Assembly: GCA_021521415.1 (NCBI GenBank)
Contig: JAIQDT010007668.1
Location: forward strand, 30,284-94,283
Length of the DNA stretch: 64,000 bases
Origin: Bidens hawaiensis
Lineage: Eukaryota > Streptophyta > Magnoliopsida > Asterales > Asteraceae
Reading direction: 5' to 3'
A model generated the notes under the pieces. The model was not told the origin of the DNA. It saw nothing but the letters and a program-made list of their open reading frames with translations, and searched no databases. Both the position numbers and the translations under genes were made by a program. Below, in pieces: positions 12,161-24,503 of this stretch (positions are counted from its first letter, which is position 1; the number at the start of each line of letters is the position of its first letter).

Positions 12161-12530
12161 CTATGGCTCATTCCTTTGACCACTTCTCCCCGCACCTCCA
12201 ACAACGGGTTTGAACTTGGGGCACTCAAAGCAGAGGTGTCCCATCTCCTTACAGTTGTAGCAGGTCATAGACTTTTTCCAACAGTCGGTCATTGCGTGAC
12301 CGGGTTTGCGACACGAGTCACAAACAATCGTTGCATATGTAGCGAAGTGGCAACGACCCTTGTGATACTTCTTGCAGATTTTACATTGAGTGTAGTTAGA
12401 GTTGGATCCAGATTTTTGTTGCTCTACACCCTTTCCCTTGCATCGGGCACTCCCCAACTTCTTGTGGTCACTTGTTGGCACCACCTTCTTGTCTTCTTTC
12501 TTGTTACGGATTAAACCGTTCATCAAGTAA
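12161..12530 (-). pseudogene. Element A gag C-terminus with zinc knuckles
   Basis: The minus-strand frame opens with LMNGLIRNKKEDKK and carries CKICKKYHKGRCH, then the knuckles CDSCRKPGHAMTDC and CYNCKEMGHLCFEC. These Cys-rich modules bind RNA and package the genome in the cytoplasmic particle. The open frame runs into the protease of the same element. Its upstream part is cut at 12530 by the LTR of Copia element B. The five bases AGTAA at 12526-12530 are repeated at 24973-24977, where gag resumes. Confidence 0.88.
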
Positions 12531-13025
12531 TGTAGGTTCCCGGACAGATCTTACACGGGATATCGCTATCTACACAGGTGCGGAATCCCGGCGTAGGTAG
12601 TTACGAGCGTAGAATACGTAAAACACGAACACACGATACAAACGAAACCACGTTATATTATAACTCGAACCACGTCTATTACAGACACTTGACACGTGAA
12701 ATGATCACAACTATCACGAACTCTAAAACGAACTATCAAAAAAACCAACACTTAAACAGTAACCCGTAGGTTACTTAAATACACGACAACTTCGCCTCAG
12801 GCGAAGTTGTCAATAACTTCGCACGTTGAACAAGTTCGCCTAGGCGAACTTGTCAACAACTTCGCTTGTTCAACAAGTTCGCCTAAGCGAATTTGTTGAC
12901 AACTTCGCCTAAGCGAACTTGTTGACAACTTCGCTTACATACATAAAGATAAACTTAAACACAATTACATTACATACTCGATTACAAACGCTAGACTATG
13001 AACTACTGACATCTATGTACCAACA
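12531..13025 (-). repeat. 3' LTR of element B
   Basis: Minus strand TGTTGGTACATAG...GGAACCTACA, 495 bp, next to the PPT. It carries the hairpin array (AACTTCGCC/GGCGAAGTT and AAGTTCGCC/GGCGAACTT) at 12788-12936 with one 26-bp unit more than the 5' LTR. A TATA-like TATTTAAG lies just downstream in the sense direction (about 12774-12781). The 63-codon frame seen in both LTR copies is a by-product of their identity and has no known motif. Confidence 0.95.
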
Positions 13026-13038
13026 GACTCCCCCTTGG
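13026..13038 (-). other. Polypurine tract of element B
   Basis: Minus-strand CCAAGGGGGAGTC lies immediately before the LTR start TGTTGGTAC. It primes plus-strand synthesis. Confidence 0.85.
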
Positions 13039-13105
13039 CAGTAGCTTCATATCTTGATCTTCATAGCTTGTGTCTTGTAATCTCTCGTCTTCTCTCTGCA
13101 TCCTC

Positions 13106-15886
13106 TCAAGCATGCACTCCCTGTCTAACACATACAGAGACCAGCTTCTGGTACTTCTTAGCTTCCTCTTTCCAAGCAGGAATGTAGAAAATCTTCTTAG
13201 CATGTAGTACCTGCAAGTCAGCTTGAGACAGATTGACTAAGTGCATAGGATCATACACCCTCATAATCTCTTGCTCATCTTCATCCTCCATGACTGCTTC
13301 AGCAGTCTCACAGTCTACGTACCACCATTTCAAATCTTTTAAGACATTCTTGGGCATCATCTTTATCAGCACTTCTTTTAAATTACGGACTGGTTTATAC
13401 TTCATAACCATCCATGGTTTGCCGTCTGCCCTCATCCCTCTATCTTTATCTTCCACTAACTTCCCTTTCTGAGGCTTCAGAAGTTCAAACTTTTTATCTT
13501 TGATGGCCTCCTTCCAAACAATTTTCCCAATCATCCTCGCCATATTATCATTACTTCTGTTTATCAGCCCCAGTCTCGCTAAGTCTTTCACCTCACACTC
13601 CGGTAAGGTATTCAGGGATCTTAACATCCTCTTGAAGTACTGAATGCCGTCGTAACGTTTGATCACAAATAATCTCAACTCTTCATCGTACAACCAGCAT
13701 ATGATTCCTTTCTTCGACTCTGCATATCCCTTTATATTGTACGACTTTTTGAACATCGTCGGTACTGCTGGCTTCTTCGTCTTTACAAACCACTGAGCGC
13801 AGCCTTCCTTCCAGTTAGGCTGATCTTCCCACTCAGTGTTGTCAACCTCAGCAGCTTCACATATAGTCGACTGTTCAACCACAGGGATCTCATGCTCGAC
13901 ACTTTCTTCAACAATCTCTCCTTCCTCTATCACATTCTAAACCACAATTTCTGCACCAATCTTTTCAATCTCACTGATTGGCAGAACATCTTCATCAAAT
14001 AACACATCGTCGCTGAACATGTCATCATCAAGTTCCTTCAGCGCATCGATCACGTCATCCTCCACCATCACTACATCATCACCACCAGCCGCTTCGGTAG
14101 ACTCCCCCTCAGCTGTGGAAGCCCCAAGAGCTTGAGAGGTTCTTGGCAGCTCACCACCTGCACCTTCCGGTGCATTGGGATCATCGTCTCGGTCTTCTCG
14201 ACGCTTGGTCCTCAACTCATCTCCTCTACAGCTCATCTCCCCCTGAGATGCCAAGAACACCTTCAAGGCATCTATTATTTTCCCGTGCTCAGCCAGGAGG
14301 GATGCCTGCAGTTGATTTGCTTCCACTAGGCTTTGAATAGTCTTTGACTGCTCAGCTACAATCCGCTCTAGTGAAGCTATCCGTTCCGAGTCAGAAGAGG
14401 GCGTGTCCGCAGGTGGTACCGTACCCGATACTCCTGCAGTAGTGGTGACCGTAGACTCAACAAATCGTGCTACTACCACCGATGGAGTAAGCGTTGGAGG
14501 TGGTAGAGACACAATTGCTGGAGCCGACGTCTGGACGGCCGTGACCGATGGAATGTCAGCCGACGATGTAGCCACTACGGGAACAACCGTAGCGCTTATA
14601 CTCGATACCTGCACAGAGGTAGGAACAAGGGACATACCAGACAAGGCAGGTGGAGCAAAACGTGCAAACCTTGAAGTCTCTCCGGCTCCTACACCCATAC
14701 CTGTCGTTTCCCTTCGTGAGCGCTTTCTCACCAGCTGCACAGCTTCTTCTTCATCATCTTCCTCATCGTCGTCATCAACAATTCTCTTCTGCTTACCCAC
14801 CGTTCTCTCATGCCTCACCATCATCCGTCTAGCCTCTTCCATGACATCATCAAAATCAGCTTGTGGACCCGAGACTTGAATATTCTCATGTGGATCAACT
14901 CGGTCCATATCAAACAACCCTTGCCCGCCGAACATGGCGTCAAGATCAATCTCAGAAGCTGGCACAGCAGCAGATACAGCAGTAGATACAGCAGGCGCAG
15001 CTGATACAGCCTGGGGTGCTGCCGCCTGTTGTTGTCTTGGGTCCCTAAACTCGTCCCCTGCCGCAGGCACATACTCCGGGTTTATAAGATACCCAAAAAG
15101 CGGAGTATGCCTGGGACGCAGCTCAGGCTTGCTTCGTGCGCTAGAAGTGCGACACTGTGCAAAGATACGTTTTGTCACACTTTCTACGTATCGAATAGGG
15201 CGTCTTTGAGGCAGCGTCGGAGCCACATGATTTAAAATCATCTGTAAGAATCGTGGATACATTGTGAACCGCTCACGCGCCACAGCCCTTCGTTGCCGGT
15301 CGATCTCATAAAAGATCATTTGGCTGAACGAATACCTTTTATTATAAGTCAATGCAGTTATAGCAGACCGCATTGTCGCACCCATCCCATCAGTGCCTGC
15401 CTTCCGTCCTGACAAACATACGATCATGACGTGCATAAGGAAGCGCCACTGATCTAAAAGGAACCCCTTCCTCCGCTGAGTGTCCCCTAAGGGACCAGAA
15501 TACCCCATCCTAAGGAACGCCCCATCACGGAATGGCGCACCAAACTCCGTTGGGTCATCCCTCGTTTCTTCACCAAACTGCAACGCCACCCGTATATGTT
15601 CAGAAGAAAACTGAACAACATGACCGTTTACGGTGGCTCGCATAACCGGGGGCTCAACCCGGCAATCGTACTCTACCGTCTGCCAAAAGTCTTCAATATT
15701 CGGCAGCGAAATAGGCAGGGTAGTTGTTATTGCATGATAAATCCTTGAGCGCAGGAGAAAAGTAATTATCTCCCTGTAGTCTTCCACGCCCTTTGCATCT
15801 GGGTCAAGTGTTATGAACTGGTTATGAGCTGGGAAGAATTGTCTTTGATCATCACCGTCATCACCTGCACCTCCAACAGCAGCCAT
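13106..15886 (-). CDS. Additional (env-position) ORF of SIRE-like element B, broken by one TAG
   Basis: A 649-codon frame (15886-13937) ends in TAG. The same frame then continues for another 276 codons (to 13106), so the ancestral product was about 925 aa. Residues about 30-240 resemble a domain common behind pol in Asteraceae Copia elements: FWQTV, SSEHIRVALQFGEE, MGYSGPLGD, QWRFLMHVMIVCLSGRK, YSFSQMIF, MYPRFLQMIL. A Pro/Ala/Val/Ser-rich middle follows with an acidic run next to RKRSRRE (possible nuclear signal). A coiled coil (SLERIVAEQSKTIQSLVEAN) lies near residues 490-545. The part after the TAG has KWWYVDCETAEAV and YDPMHLVNLSQADL, also typical. I see no signal peptide or clear membrane segment, so the term env-like describes position only. 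The function is unknown. Confidence 0.8.
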
Positions 15887-17994
15887 ATCTGCACTAAACG
15901 AACCAAGTTAGATAAGCGTTAAAGTGTTAGACAAGTTCGCTTGATTCAACAGGAGCGAAGTTGTGTTCAAACCTGTATAGGCGAAGTTAAAAGGTGAAGC
16001 GAAGTTGGTAACAACTTCGCTTCATCTATAAGTTCGTCTAATTTATTTTTAAAAAAAAATGGTCTGGGCGAAGTTAGTGGTAACTTCGCCTCTTCACAAC
16101 ATCGCCCCAGGCGAAGATAAGGGTTAGGCGAAATTAAGCCCTAGGCGAAGTTGCGGATAACTTCGCCTCAGGCGAAATTAAGCCCCAGGCGAAGTTGCGG
16201 ATAACTTCGCCTAAACCCTAACTTCGCCTGAACTGAATCGGCGACTGTTAGGATTCCAATCATCCGGAAATCCGATGTTTCGGTAAAAATTGACAATGAA
16301 TAACTGAATAACACTTGGTATTAAGGTTATGAGGACGTAAAGTTTGTCCATGAACACGTAACATGAGGTTTGAAAATCGGTTTCAAAAACCCGATGGTTC
16401 GAGGTTAAAAACCGGGTCGAAACGACCCTTGATTTGCGTGAACGAACTAGTAATACATGATAAAATAACACCTCGGACCTTTGATCGGAATGAAAATCGA
16501 AGTAAAATAACATGAGATCGATCGAAAGAACAAGTTCGCCGGATTTTCTGGTCTGGTACAAGTTCGCTGTAAATAATGAATATATTTACTGTTTGAAACC
16601 TTTTATAGGGTCAGAGTTGGTCAGGCGAAGTTACGGATAACTTCGCCTAGGCGAAGCTATCCACAAGTTCGCCTGATTCAACTACTTCGCCTATATTTTC
16701 AAAACCAACCCTTGTAATTTTGAACAATTTGAATTAACTCTTTAAAATTTTCTTTTAAGAATTAAACGTCGTGATCAATTCTAAGTAACCAGTTAAAATC
16801 AAAACAACTACAAAACTAAGAAAAACTTATAAAAATTTTAACGAATAAGGGATCAAATTTCAGTCTCGATAGGGACTGCTACGTTTTAGAAAAGATCCGA
16901 ACAGGAATCATACTAGCTACGTGACTGTCACATAGATTCGTGTTTAGCTGTATTATGACATATAGAGACAGGTTGTAGGCAGGTAATATACTTAAGATGG
17001 TTTTCATCGTTTCTGTGATACGAGTTAGGTTCAATTAATCCTTAAAATTTAAGTGGGCAACAACTCAGAAATATTGATGCCTCCTATCTATCCTCAAATC
17101 GTATTTGGCTTTCCCCAAGTCACCCCGAATTGACTTCGACCCATAGTGTCTGATTAACTTGTAAGTATTCTATGTCTAGATCCCGTATTCATTCCTTCTC
17201 CATTATTGATAAGTCTCGATATCTTGAACTCTCGAATGTTACAATAACTTCATAAGTACTAATTTTTTTTTTTTTTTTATAAAACGTACTTATAGACTTC
17301 AGAGTAATAAGCAACTGCAAGTCCCGAATCTGGATCACTGCAGTGTCTTGAAACGCCTTCTTCACGTGAATCAGAACACTTACGGGCTCGTGTATGACTG
17401 GGTAATCACCTTTCTGCCTATCATTCGGAAAGATATACATGAAGACACGCAAAACTATTAAGGAGTTTCCACATAAAATCAAGTAAACTTTAATTTGTAT
17501 CACATCTACTTTTACGCACCATAAAAAGTTACCATGACATACAATGATTGTCCTAAAGCCTTTTAAGCCTAATAACTTCACTAGTTAAGCACACAAAGTT
17601 AGTATATATATCATTTTCCAAGGTTGGATCAATTTTCTGTTAAACATAGCAAATAACTTCTTACGAAGTATTAGACTTGAAAAGTAATTTCATTTCCCTC
17701 TAAAAAAAATTTTGACTTCAATCGCCCCGATCACGTCAAAGTCTTCAGATAAATGGCAATCCTGAAGATCCAATGGATCAACTGGACCGACCACATACTA
17801 GTATGTGTCCTTCTCACTAAGAATGACCGACTAATTTTCAGCGACAGAAAGAAAACACATCTTAACTGCCCCGGTCACTTTCAGTCATCTGGTTAATGGC
17901 GACCCTCATTCTCTAAGTAGAAACGAGGACCAAAACATATCCGAGGATATGTCCATCAAACTGAGGTAACCGACTAATTTTAAGCAATAGTGAT

Positions 17995-18033
<39 letters not shown>

Positions 18034-18049
18034 AAACACAAAAACATGG
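15887..18049 (-). other. Non-coding spacer between pol and additional ORF of element B
   Basis: No convincing coding sequence. It holds dense AACTTCGCC/GGCGAAGTT repeats at about 15945-16222 and 16620-16690. There are two A-runs on the sense strand: about 19 A near 17261-17279, and about 33 A at 17996-18029, the latter just 20 bp past the pol stop. An open frame of 116 codons at 16211-16561 overlaps the repeats and shows no motif. The stretch 16700-17990 has nothing I can assign. Confidence 0.6.
17996..18029 (-). repeat. Poly(A) run just downstream of element B pol
   Basis: An uninterrupted run of about 33 T on the plus strand (A on the sense strand) starts about 20 bp after the RNase H stop codon. 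It could be slippage, or the scar of a poly(A)-ended RNA joined during reverse transcription. Confidence 0.85.
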
Positions 18050-21000
18050 TTACTCGGGATTGATCATCCCGTTCAGCTCAATTAGGTTTTGAAATCTGGA
18101 TTTATCAAACGCTTCTGTAAATAAATCAGCGAAATTTTCTAGCGTATCGACCTTTTCGACCTTAATCAGTTTCTTCTCAGCACAATCCCGTATGAAATGA
18201 TGACGAATGTCAATATGTTTAGTTTTACTATGTTTCACGGGATTGTTAATTACTGAGATGGCAGCAGTGTTATCAATTAAAATAGGAGTGAGTAAGAAAT
18301 TCAGACCATAGTCGCGCAATTGTTGCTGAATCCACAAAACCTGAGAGCAGCAGTTGGATGCTGCCATATATTCAGCTTCGCACGTAGAGATTGCGACTGA
18401 TGTCTGTTTCTTGCACTGCCAGGAAACTAATCTTCCACCGAGAAACTGACATCCTCCTGTTGTCGACTTCCGACTCTGATTGCACCCTCCATAATCAGAA
18501 TCCGTATAAGCAACCAGTTCCACGTCTCCTCCCTTCGGGTACCACAACCCTAGCTTCGGCTTGCCTTTGAGATACCGCAAAATCCTCTTCACACCTTTCA
18601 TGTGAGATTCCTTTGGGTTTGCCTGAAAACGAGCACAAAGACAAACAGCAAACATTATATCAGGCCTAGAAGCAGTTAAATACATCAAAGAACCTATTAT
18701 AGCCCGATACTGAGTTGGGTCCACGTCTGCGTCACCGTCTATTTCAGCTCCCAACTTGTGGTTGACGCAAATTGGAGTGTCAAATGGAGAAGAGTCCTCC
18801 ATCTTGAATCGCTTGAGGACATCATGAACATATTTTGTTTGATGAATGAACATCCCATCCTTCTTTTGATCAACCTACAATCCTAAAAAGAACGTTAGTT
18901 CACCCATAGCACTCATCTCAAATCTTTTCTTCATGACGGTCTCAAATTCCTGACACATGGAGACTCTTGATGCAGCAAATATGATGTCATCCACGTAGAC
19001 TTGAACTAGCAGGAAGTCACTTCCATCTCTCTTCACAAACAGTGTGCTGTCAATCAAACCCCTTTCAAAACCATTCTCTAGCAAGTAGTCCGATAACGTT
19101 GAATACCAGGCACGAGGTGCCTGATGTAATCCATACAGCGCCTTGCTCAACTTGTATACATGATCAGGAAAGTCTGGGTCAGGAAAACCCGGAGGTTGCT
19201 CAACATACACAACCTCATCAACTTTCCCATTGAGGAACGCACTCTTCACGTCCAACTGAAACACTTTCATCTTCTTGAAAGCAGCAAACGCCAAAAACAA
19301 TCTTATCGCTTCCAACCTGGCCACCGGAGCGAACACTTCATTATAATCTATCCCCTCTTGCTGATTAAATCCTTTAACGACCAGCCTCGCCTTATTTCTT
19401 ATAATAATCCCCTTTTCATCTCTCTTGCACTTGAACACCCATTTTGTGCCTATTGTATGCACATTCCTTGGTTTTTCAACCAAAGTCCAAACTTCCATCT
19501 TCTTAAATTGAGCCAACTCTTCTTGCATGGCCTCGACCCACGAGCTGTCCTTAAGAGCCATTTGATAATTTTTCGGTTCAATCTGGCTAATAAAGCATGA
19601 GTACAAACATTCGTTCATTATACCCGTTTCCTTAATGCTTGTATAAACACAGGTGTGCTCATTCAAGCTACTTCTGGTTTGTACACTGGAGGACACATCA
19701 CCTATAACATTCTCCAGAGGGTGATCTTTGTGAATTCTCGTGGTCGGAACAGCACCGACATGCAAATTATCTTCTAAATTAGAAGAGAGCTCATCAATGG
19801 TTGTTTCTGGCTGAGAGTGAAATGGATTAATAAACTCTTCTTCAGGAGAGACAGCAGGGGAATCGATAGAATTTGATGAGGAAGGTTGACCATCCTCAAA
19901 TAGCTGTCTATGTGCCAAATTTTCCTCCTCATCTAGAATCATCTTCGTAGCAACACGTTCTTCTTCTGTACAAAACAAATCAGGTATGTTAAAAGACTTG
20001 AAGAGCCTATCATAGTCGAAAATCCCAGGAGGTCCGATGCTTGGTCTTGGCGATCTGTAACTCGTAATGTCGGTGTTACACACCACCTCAACCTTGCCGT
20101 TCGTTGTATTAAAGACACGTCTGTTGGGAGTCCCAACTTCATAGCCGACCAAGATTCCTTCAGCGGCTGCTTCACCAAACTTTGAATGTGCCTTTAAAAT
20201 TGAACACGGGGACCCGAAAGCTTCAAGTCCACACAAATTGGGCTTTCTTCCATGCATCAGCTCGTAGCATGTTTTATTAAGTCTTTTTACCGTTAACAAT
20301 CTATTCAGGACATAGTAAGCTGTAGAAACAGCTTCAGCCCAGAACACCACCGGAAGCTTCGAATCAGCCAGCATTGTTCTGGCTCCTTCAATTAAAGTTC
20401 TATTCTTCCTTTCAGCCACTCCATTCTGTTGCGGAGTATACGGAGCGCTGAATTGGTGTTCAATCCCTCTTGACAGACAGAAGATTTCCATTTCAAAATT
20501 TTTAAACTCAGAACCATTGTCACTTCTGATGAACTTCACTCGTTTATCCATAATGTTCTCAACTTTGGTAATCAGATTCTTCACCAGTTGAGCCGTTTCG
20601 TCCTTTGATTTCAGGAAGTATACCCACGAGTATCGTGAGTAGTCATCAGTAATTACCAAGCAATAAGTTGTACCACCTAGACTTCTTACATTCACAGGAC
20701 CGAAGAGATCCATGTGAAGCAGCTCTAGTGTACTAGCAATTGAGTTTACTTTCTTGGTGAGATGGGACTTCTTGTGCTGCTTTCCCTTTTTGCACGCAAG
20801 ACATTTGTCTTCAAAATTGAAACTTTTTAAGGGAACACTCAACACAGGCCCATGTCTGACAATATGGTTCATCTTCCGAAGATGAATGTGCCCCATTCTC
20901 CTGTGCCACAGTTCAGATTCCGATTCGCTTGCTTTCGTCAAAAGGCACGATTCTTCCGTTGACATTTCAGTTGAACTTAGATCCATCATATACGTATTTC

Positions 21001-21361
21001 GATCACGTGGAGCCTTCATAACTATCCACTCCTCTGGTATTTGAAAACCAGCCTTTAACACAATCGCATCAGTCTTCGTGAAGTGTACGGTATAATCTTT
21101 ATCACAAATCTGCGACACACTCAGCAGATTGTGCTTAAGTTCTTCAACAAAATTCACATTTTCTAACGTCATTTTCCCGTTAGTTACCGTACCCCTTCCA
21201 GTTATTCTGCCACCACTCTCACCGGAAAAACTGACTCTTGCTCCCTGAACAGGTTTTAAATCTTGTAACAAATTCTTGTTACCAGTCATGTGCCGGCAAC
21301 AGCCGCTGTCCACAACCCAAAGATTATTGAAAGCCCTGTTCAACTGTTCCTGCACAAACAA
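18050..21361 (-). pseudogene. Copia pol of element B: protease, integrase, RT, RNase H
   Basis: One frame of about 1100 codons, broken once by TAG (18872-18874). Protease DSG is at residues 18-20 of the first part. The GAG-pre-integrase zinc site uses H153, H158, C187 and C190. Integrase DDE is D218 (LHMDLFGP), D281 (RSDNGSEF) and E317 (NGVAERKN). RT has [12 protein letters not shown] and the active site YVDD at 789-792. After the TAG, the 267-codon part has SRPDIMFAV, RNase H YTDSDYGG, CEAEYMAA and HIDIRHHFIRD. The TAG sits where the family normally has Gln (FFLGL-Q-V), so it is probably a single C-to-T change. All catalytic residues I can read are intact. It belongs with gag at 23995-21371 in the same frame. 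Confidence 0.92.
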
Positions 21362-21370
21362 AAGAGATTA

Positions 21371-23995
21371 TTAAAATTTGGGGACCCAAGACCTCTTGGT
21401 CTTGGGTCGACTAACCTTCTTATCAGAACTCACACACCTTGACTGACCATAGTTAGCATTAGGAAAATTTTCACGAGTCCTAACAGGATACCTCATTGGA
21501 GACTGATAGTGAGGCCAACCAAACTGACGAACATTAAGAGAATTAAAAGAATTATAGCAGTTGGTTTGGTTATTAGTAGTGTGAAAACGAGATGTGTTTC
21601 TTTGAAAACCGGTATTATATCTCAAATTTGAAAGGTTTTCATTTTTAACATTTAAACGATTACTAAAAACCTTAGTCTCAGTTTTCGAGGGCCTCACCTC
21701 TCTAAAATGCTGCTTCAGAGGGCAATCAGCAACAAGGTGCCCTGTTTGATTACATCTAAAACAACATCTATATTCAGCTTTCTTTTCAGCAGATGTTTTA
21801 GATGTGGAGGCAGTATTACCACCCGTACGTCTCACATAGGGTGGGACATATGGGTTGAGTGGAGTACTCTTTTGAGTTGATTTAACCTTTTCTCCACTAG
21901 TGGGTAATACTTCCTTCTCTTTTGTCTTACCCGACTCGGATGACTTATCCGGATCAGATGAGACTGGACTTGAAATTTTAATTTTTGTAACAGGCGAACT
22001 TGTTTCGCCTTTACTAACTTCCGGTACTTTACCAGTTTCCTTAGCAGTACCTGTCTGATCAGCTACAAAATTAACAGATTCATGAACACTAGGATTGAAA
22101 GTATAATTATGGTTATATGGTGGTGGAACCTCATGGTAACCAATTCCTCCCCTCTTAGGTGAGGAACCTTGATCACTGACGAGGTGATCAAGAATAGCAG
22201 AGGAATTCCGGAATTGCTCCAGTTTCCTATTTAGTTCCACCACTTTTACCTGGTGATCAGCAATCTGCTTTTCTTTCTCAGCAATTAACTTGGTTTTCTC
22301 TTCTAAAACCTCGTAGCTTAGATCGATCACATCAATTTTTTCAGCTAATTTTGTTTTTAAACTTTTAACGTCCTTTTCACACGCTTTAATTTTTATTCTA
22401 TAATTATTTTCTCTTGTCTTTGTAAAATGATGATCTTCTTTCAAGGTTTTAAATTCGGCATCCAATTTAACATACTGATCAGTAATTGTTGCAAGCTGTT
22501 CAGACAAGTTCTCACACTTAGTACAGATAGGTTTAGTACATACCTCGGTGTTCTGATCATCAGCCATGAAGGCTTTTTCATTTTCAGCAGCTTTCACACA
22601 TTCTTCAGCTGCAACCTTTGCCATGTGAGCTTGCTCAAAGAGTTCTCCAGAGAACATATTCCAGTTGTATTCACCAGCATCAGACATCATGGCTCTATTC
22701 CCATTGTTATTTCCACTTTGCTGTGTAGTCCTCCCCTGACTACGTTCTACCCGTGCATTAGTGCACTCTTTTGCAAAGTGTCCATTCTGTTGGCAATTGT
22801 AACACCTCACCCTTGACTTGTCAAATCCTGGCTTTCCACCTACGAACTTTCTGCCAGTCTTCTTCATGAAACGCTTCACTCTTCTGACTATCATTGCCAT
22901 CTGCCACTGCAGATCCATCTCCTCCAGATCATCAGAATTGATCTGGTCATAGTCTTCTTCCAAAACAGCAGGGTCCACAATCTTCCCTTGTATGTAGTTC
23001 TCGTAAGAAGCAATAAAAGATGCATAGACTGCAAACTGCTCTTCAGCAGATTTGACACTCATTGGCATCTTGGAATAGTTATTGCTTAAAGCACTGGGAG
23101 AGAAACTACTTGTGGATGCTTGAGGTTTCGAAGCACTTGATCCTCCAGCAACGAAGCAAACATCACCGTTCATGTTTACAGACACATTTCCTTCATGAGA
23201 AGAGTCAGAACCTGACTCTCCTTTTGAGTAGTAAGCAGCAGAGTCAGGCTTCAAACTTGAGCCTGAGTTAACTTTGGCACCATACATACCAAGGTCTTGA
23301 ATCTGATCTGTTGGTGTCTCTTTACGAACCATATTAAGCTCAAAGGTTCTGAGCTTGTTTACTGCTGTCTCCAAGTCATAATTAGGAAAGTCTCTGTCTT
23401 CCCTCATTAGAACAGTGTACATTTCCCACTTCGGTGGGAGAGCATCGAGAAGCTTCTCAACTATTTCCTCTTCTCTGTAAGCAATCGAATAGTTGTTCAG
23501 CTCTGTCATTAGATGATAATATCGGGTGATAATATCATCGAGTGATTCGTTCTTCAAATGCTTGAACACAGAGAACTGGGTCTTTAACAGCTTAATCTTC
23601 GAGGCACGAATACCCACGTTCCCTTCGAATCTATTCTCAAGAGCATCCCAAAGCTCTCGTGCAGAAGTGTACTTCCTGAATGTATGGAGAACCTCTTGAG
23701 GAAGAGCCATAGTAATTGCAGCATGGGCCTTGCTCTCGGCCTCATACATTTTCTTCTCTTCTTCCTCCATCTTGCTGTACTTTTTAACCACATCACGACC
23801 TTCGTACTCCATTGTCGGTGGGATATATCCATCCTGGATGCACACCCACATCTTTGCATCCTGGTATTTAATATACTGAATGAATCTATCCTTCCACGCC
23901 ACAAAGTCAGTTCCTTTCATCAACCTTGGGGCCTTAGTAGCCGACCCCGCTTCTACTTCCATTTTGACTAACTCTGAGATGTTAATTGGCGACAT
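21371..23995 (-). CDS. SIRE-like Copia gag of element B
   Basis: The frame opens at 24040, but ATG at 23995 ([12 protein letters not shown]) fits the gag start better; the first 15 codons lie in leader-like sequence. This gives about 874 aa. Order: [14 protein letters not shown] and the capsid-type UBN2 region ([21 protein letters not shown]), zinc knuckle 1 ([14 protein letters not shown]), a long coiled-coil-prone Lys/Glu-rich segment, then knuckle 2 ([14 protein letters not shown]), ending SWVPKF. Gag forms the cytoplasmic particle and binds RNA. It ends in two adjacent stops (TAA TAA), after which the same frame continues into protease (VVDSGC), so gag and pol may once have been one ORF. 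No internal damage is seen. Confidence 0.9.
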   Translation of the reverse strand: MSPINISELVKMEVEAGSATKAPRLMKGTDFVAWKDRFIQYIKYQDAKMWVCIQDGYIPPTMEYEGRDVVKKYSKMEEEEKKMYEAESKAHAAITMALPQEVLHTFRKYTSARELWDALENRFEGNVGIRASKIKLLKTQFSVFKHLKNESLDDIITRYYHLMTELNNYSIAYREEEIVEKLLDALPPKWEMYTVLMREDRDFPNYDLETAVNKLRTFELNMVRKETPTDQIQDLGMYGAKVNSGSSLKPDSAAYYSKGESGSDSSHEGNVSVNMNGDVCFVAGGSSASKPQASTSSFSPSALSNNYSKMPMSVKSAEEQFAVYASFIASYENYIQGKIVDPAVLEEDYDQINSDDLEEMDLQWQMAMIVRRVKRFMKKTGRKFVGGKPGFDKSRVRCYNCQQNGHFAKECTNARVERSQGRTTQQSGNNNGNRAMMSDAGEYNWNMFSGELFEQAHMAKVAAEECVKAAENEKAFMADDQNTEVCTKPICTKCENLSEQLATITDQYVKLDAEFKTLKEDHHFTKTRENNYRIKIKACEKDVKSLKTKLAEKIDVIDLSYEVLEEKTKLIAEKEKQIADHQVKVVELNRKLEQFRNSSAILDHLVSDQGSSPKRGGIGYHEVPPPYNHNYTFNPSVHESVNFVADQTGTAKETGKVPEVSKGETSSPVTKIKISSPVSSDPDKSSESGKTKEKEVLPTSGEKVKSTQKSTPLNPYVPPYVRRTGGNTASTSKTSAEKKAEYRCCFRCNQTGHLVADCPLKQHFREVRPSKTETKVFSNRLNVKNENLSNLRYNTGFQRNTSRFHTTNNQTNCYNSFNSLNVRQFGWPHYQSPMRYPVRTRENFPNANYGQSRCVSSDKKVSRPKTKRSWVPKF

Positions 23996-24049
23996 CTTCG
24001 CGAAAACAAGAAAAACCCGAAAATTCAAAAAATCTTTCAAACAGTACTA

Positions 24050-24310
24050 TAGGCGAAGTTAAGTCTAACTTCGCTTAAGTGTTAACTTCGCTGGAAAATT
24101 CTTAAATTCGCGTGACTTGGCGAAGTTGAGAATAACTTCGCTTAAGGTAAGCGAACTTAGGAGGTAAGCGAAGTTGAGGATAACTTCGCTTAGGCGAACT
24201 TATGAGGTAGGCGAAGTTGTGGTTAACTTCGCTTAACCTTATATCTTCGCCGAAACCCTACTTCCAGTGACGGCAACTTCGCCTGAAGAACAGCAACTTC
24301 GCCCGAAGAA
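24050..24310 (-). repeat. GCGAAGTT-type inverted repeats in element B leader
   Basis: About ten copies of AACTTCGC / GCGAAGTT and AACTTCGCCTG-like variants occur in both orientations between PBS and gag. It is the same motif family as in the LTRs and post-pol spacer of this element. Confidence 0.85.
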
Positions 24311-24489
24311 CACTGAAAATATTCAGATCTGTTTTCGACGATTTAGCAGTTTCCGGTCGGTGTAACGGCTTGAATATGACTGTATAAGGTGAGTATAACA
24401 CAATATCAACGAAAACGTGTCCCGCGAATAGGTCAAACGAGACGTTTTCTACACCCGCGTGAAATCCCGAACCTCACAATCGAGCCTAA

Positions 24490-24501
24490 GCTCTGATACC
24501 A
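24490..24501 (-). other. Primer-binding site of element B (tRNA-iMet type)
   Basis: Minus-strand TGGTATCAGAGC lies 2 bp inside the 5' LTR. It is complementary to the 3' end of initiator tRNA-Met, the standard primer of Copia elements. Confidence 0.95.
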
Positions 24502-24503
24502 AT

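Noticed and set aside
12578..12769. 63-codon frame present identically at 12578 and 24551
   Set aside because: Both copies lie in the LTRs of element B, so identity is due to LTR duplication. There is no motif, and it runs antisense to the element.
22427..22816. Antisense frames over element B gag and pol (also 19160-19600, 23684-23971)
   Set aside because: They are mirror frames of a well-supported coding region and have no motifs.
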